From an uncultured Clostridia bacterium (GTDB lineage Bacteria > Bacillota > Clostridia > Oscillospirales > CAG-272), in assembly GCA_947306035.1 (NCBI GenBank), contig CAMZFG010000064.1, positions 1 through 6,151 on the forward strand: 6,151 nucleotides of DNA, given 5' to 3'. The notes under the pieces are model-generated. The model was not told the DNA's origin and made no database searches. It saw only the letters and a list, made by a program, of their open reading frames with translations. Positions 6,076-6,151 of the stretch are shown here, piece after piece. Numbering within the stretch: the stretch's first letter is position 1; the number at the start of each line of letters is the position of its first letter. Made by a program: the position numbers and the translations under genes.

Positions 6076-6151
6076 ATGAAAACCAGTCTTGTCATTATGG
6101 CGGCGGGCATCGGTTCCCGCTACGGCAAAGGCATCAAACAGCTTGAAAAAG
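6076..6151 (+). CDS. Nucleotidyltransferase (sugar-phosphate or choline-phosphate type), N-terminal fragment
   Basis: Only the first 25 residues are inside the window. They read LVIMAAGIGSRYGKGIKQLEK after the start, matching the nucleotide-binding loop of NTP-transferase enzymes (AAG-x-G-[ST]-R), which join a nucleoside triphosphate to a phosphorylated sugar or alcohol to give an NDP-activated product in the cytoplasm. The GIKQLEK that follows is like the family in which this loop is followed by a KQ-[IL]-x-PVGP segment. The ATG at 6076 is preceded by AAGGAGG (6058-6064) at 11 nt, and by its own promoter. It is transcribed away from the envelope operon. The substrate cannot be told from this fragment. 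Confidence 0.85.
   Translation, partial: MKTSLVIMAAGIGSRYGKGIKQLEK

Noticed and set aside
5886..6110. N-terminal extension of the MBOAT gene back to 6110
   Set aside because: It would cover both promoters and overlap the divergent gene; the start at 5885 has AAAGGAG at 5 nt and begins with the family's typical hydrophobic segment.
4692..6146. Long plus-strand open frame of 484 codons opposite the MBOAT gene
   Set aside because: Low-complexity Gln/Arg/Gly/Ala protein with no family marks, running through both promoters and out of frame over the nucleotidyltransferase start; an antisense shadow of GC-biased codons.

Overview
The window is GC-rich bacterial DNA with strong GC bias at third codon positions, which explains the long antisense shadow frames. 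AGGAGG-type ribosome binding sites, sigma-A-like promoters, and the style of the PlsY and nucleotidyltransferase proteins suggest a GC-rich member of the Bacillota, probably a Clostridia/Oscillospirales-type anaerobe. The lineage is inferred from protein character only.

Almost everything lies in one tight minus-strand operon. In transcription order (right to left) it encodes an MBOAT-fold membrane protein (5885-4530), a membrane-anchored AlgX/AlgJ/DHHW-like SGNH protein (4515-3409), a PAP2 lipid phosphatase (3394-2696), the glycerol-3-phosphate acyltransferase PlsY (2680-1895), a class I SAM methyltransferase of the METTL25/GSTCD type (1898-750), and a TtcA-like tRNA thiolation enzyme (750 to beyond base 1). 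Gaps are 14, 14 and 15 nt, followed by overlaps of 4 nt and 1 nt. No terminator or internal promoter was seen, so one mRNA from the promoter near 5938-5966 probably carries all six. The first four genes concern the envelope and membrane lipids; the last two concern RNA modification (established for TtcA-type enzymes, inferred for the methyltransferase).

A 190-nt AT-richer intergenic region (5886-6075) holds two divergent promoters. The rightward one drives a nucleotidyltransferase that runs off the right edge. Each promoter is a TTGCA-type -35, a 17-bp spacer and a good -10, and both start regions share TGATAG, GGTACAT and AACGG in the same order. This suggests co-regulation or an inverted duplication.

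The main discovery candidate is the MBOAT/SGNH pair. Both proteins align with the AlgI/AlgJ-type O-acetylation machinery and are intact, with good ribosome binding sites and ordinary codon use. The MBOAT protein has lost both conserved histidines (RWH is now GLL, WHG is now FFR). Its partner has lost the Asp-His dyad (DHHW is now ENAL) and the RDSF/GDSF-type serine context. They look like a co-inherited pair of pseudoenzymes, or an acyl-transfer pair with altered chemistry, placed beside core phospholipid synthesis genes.
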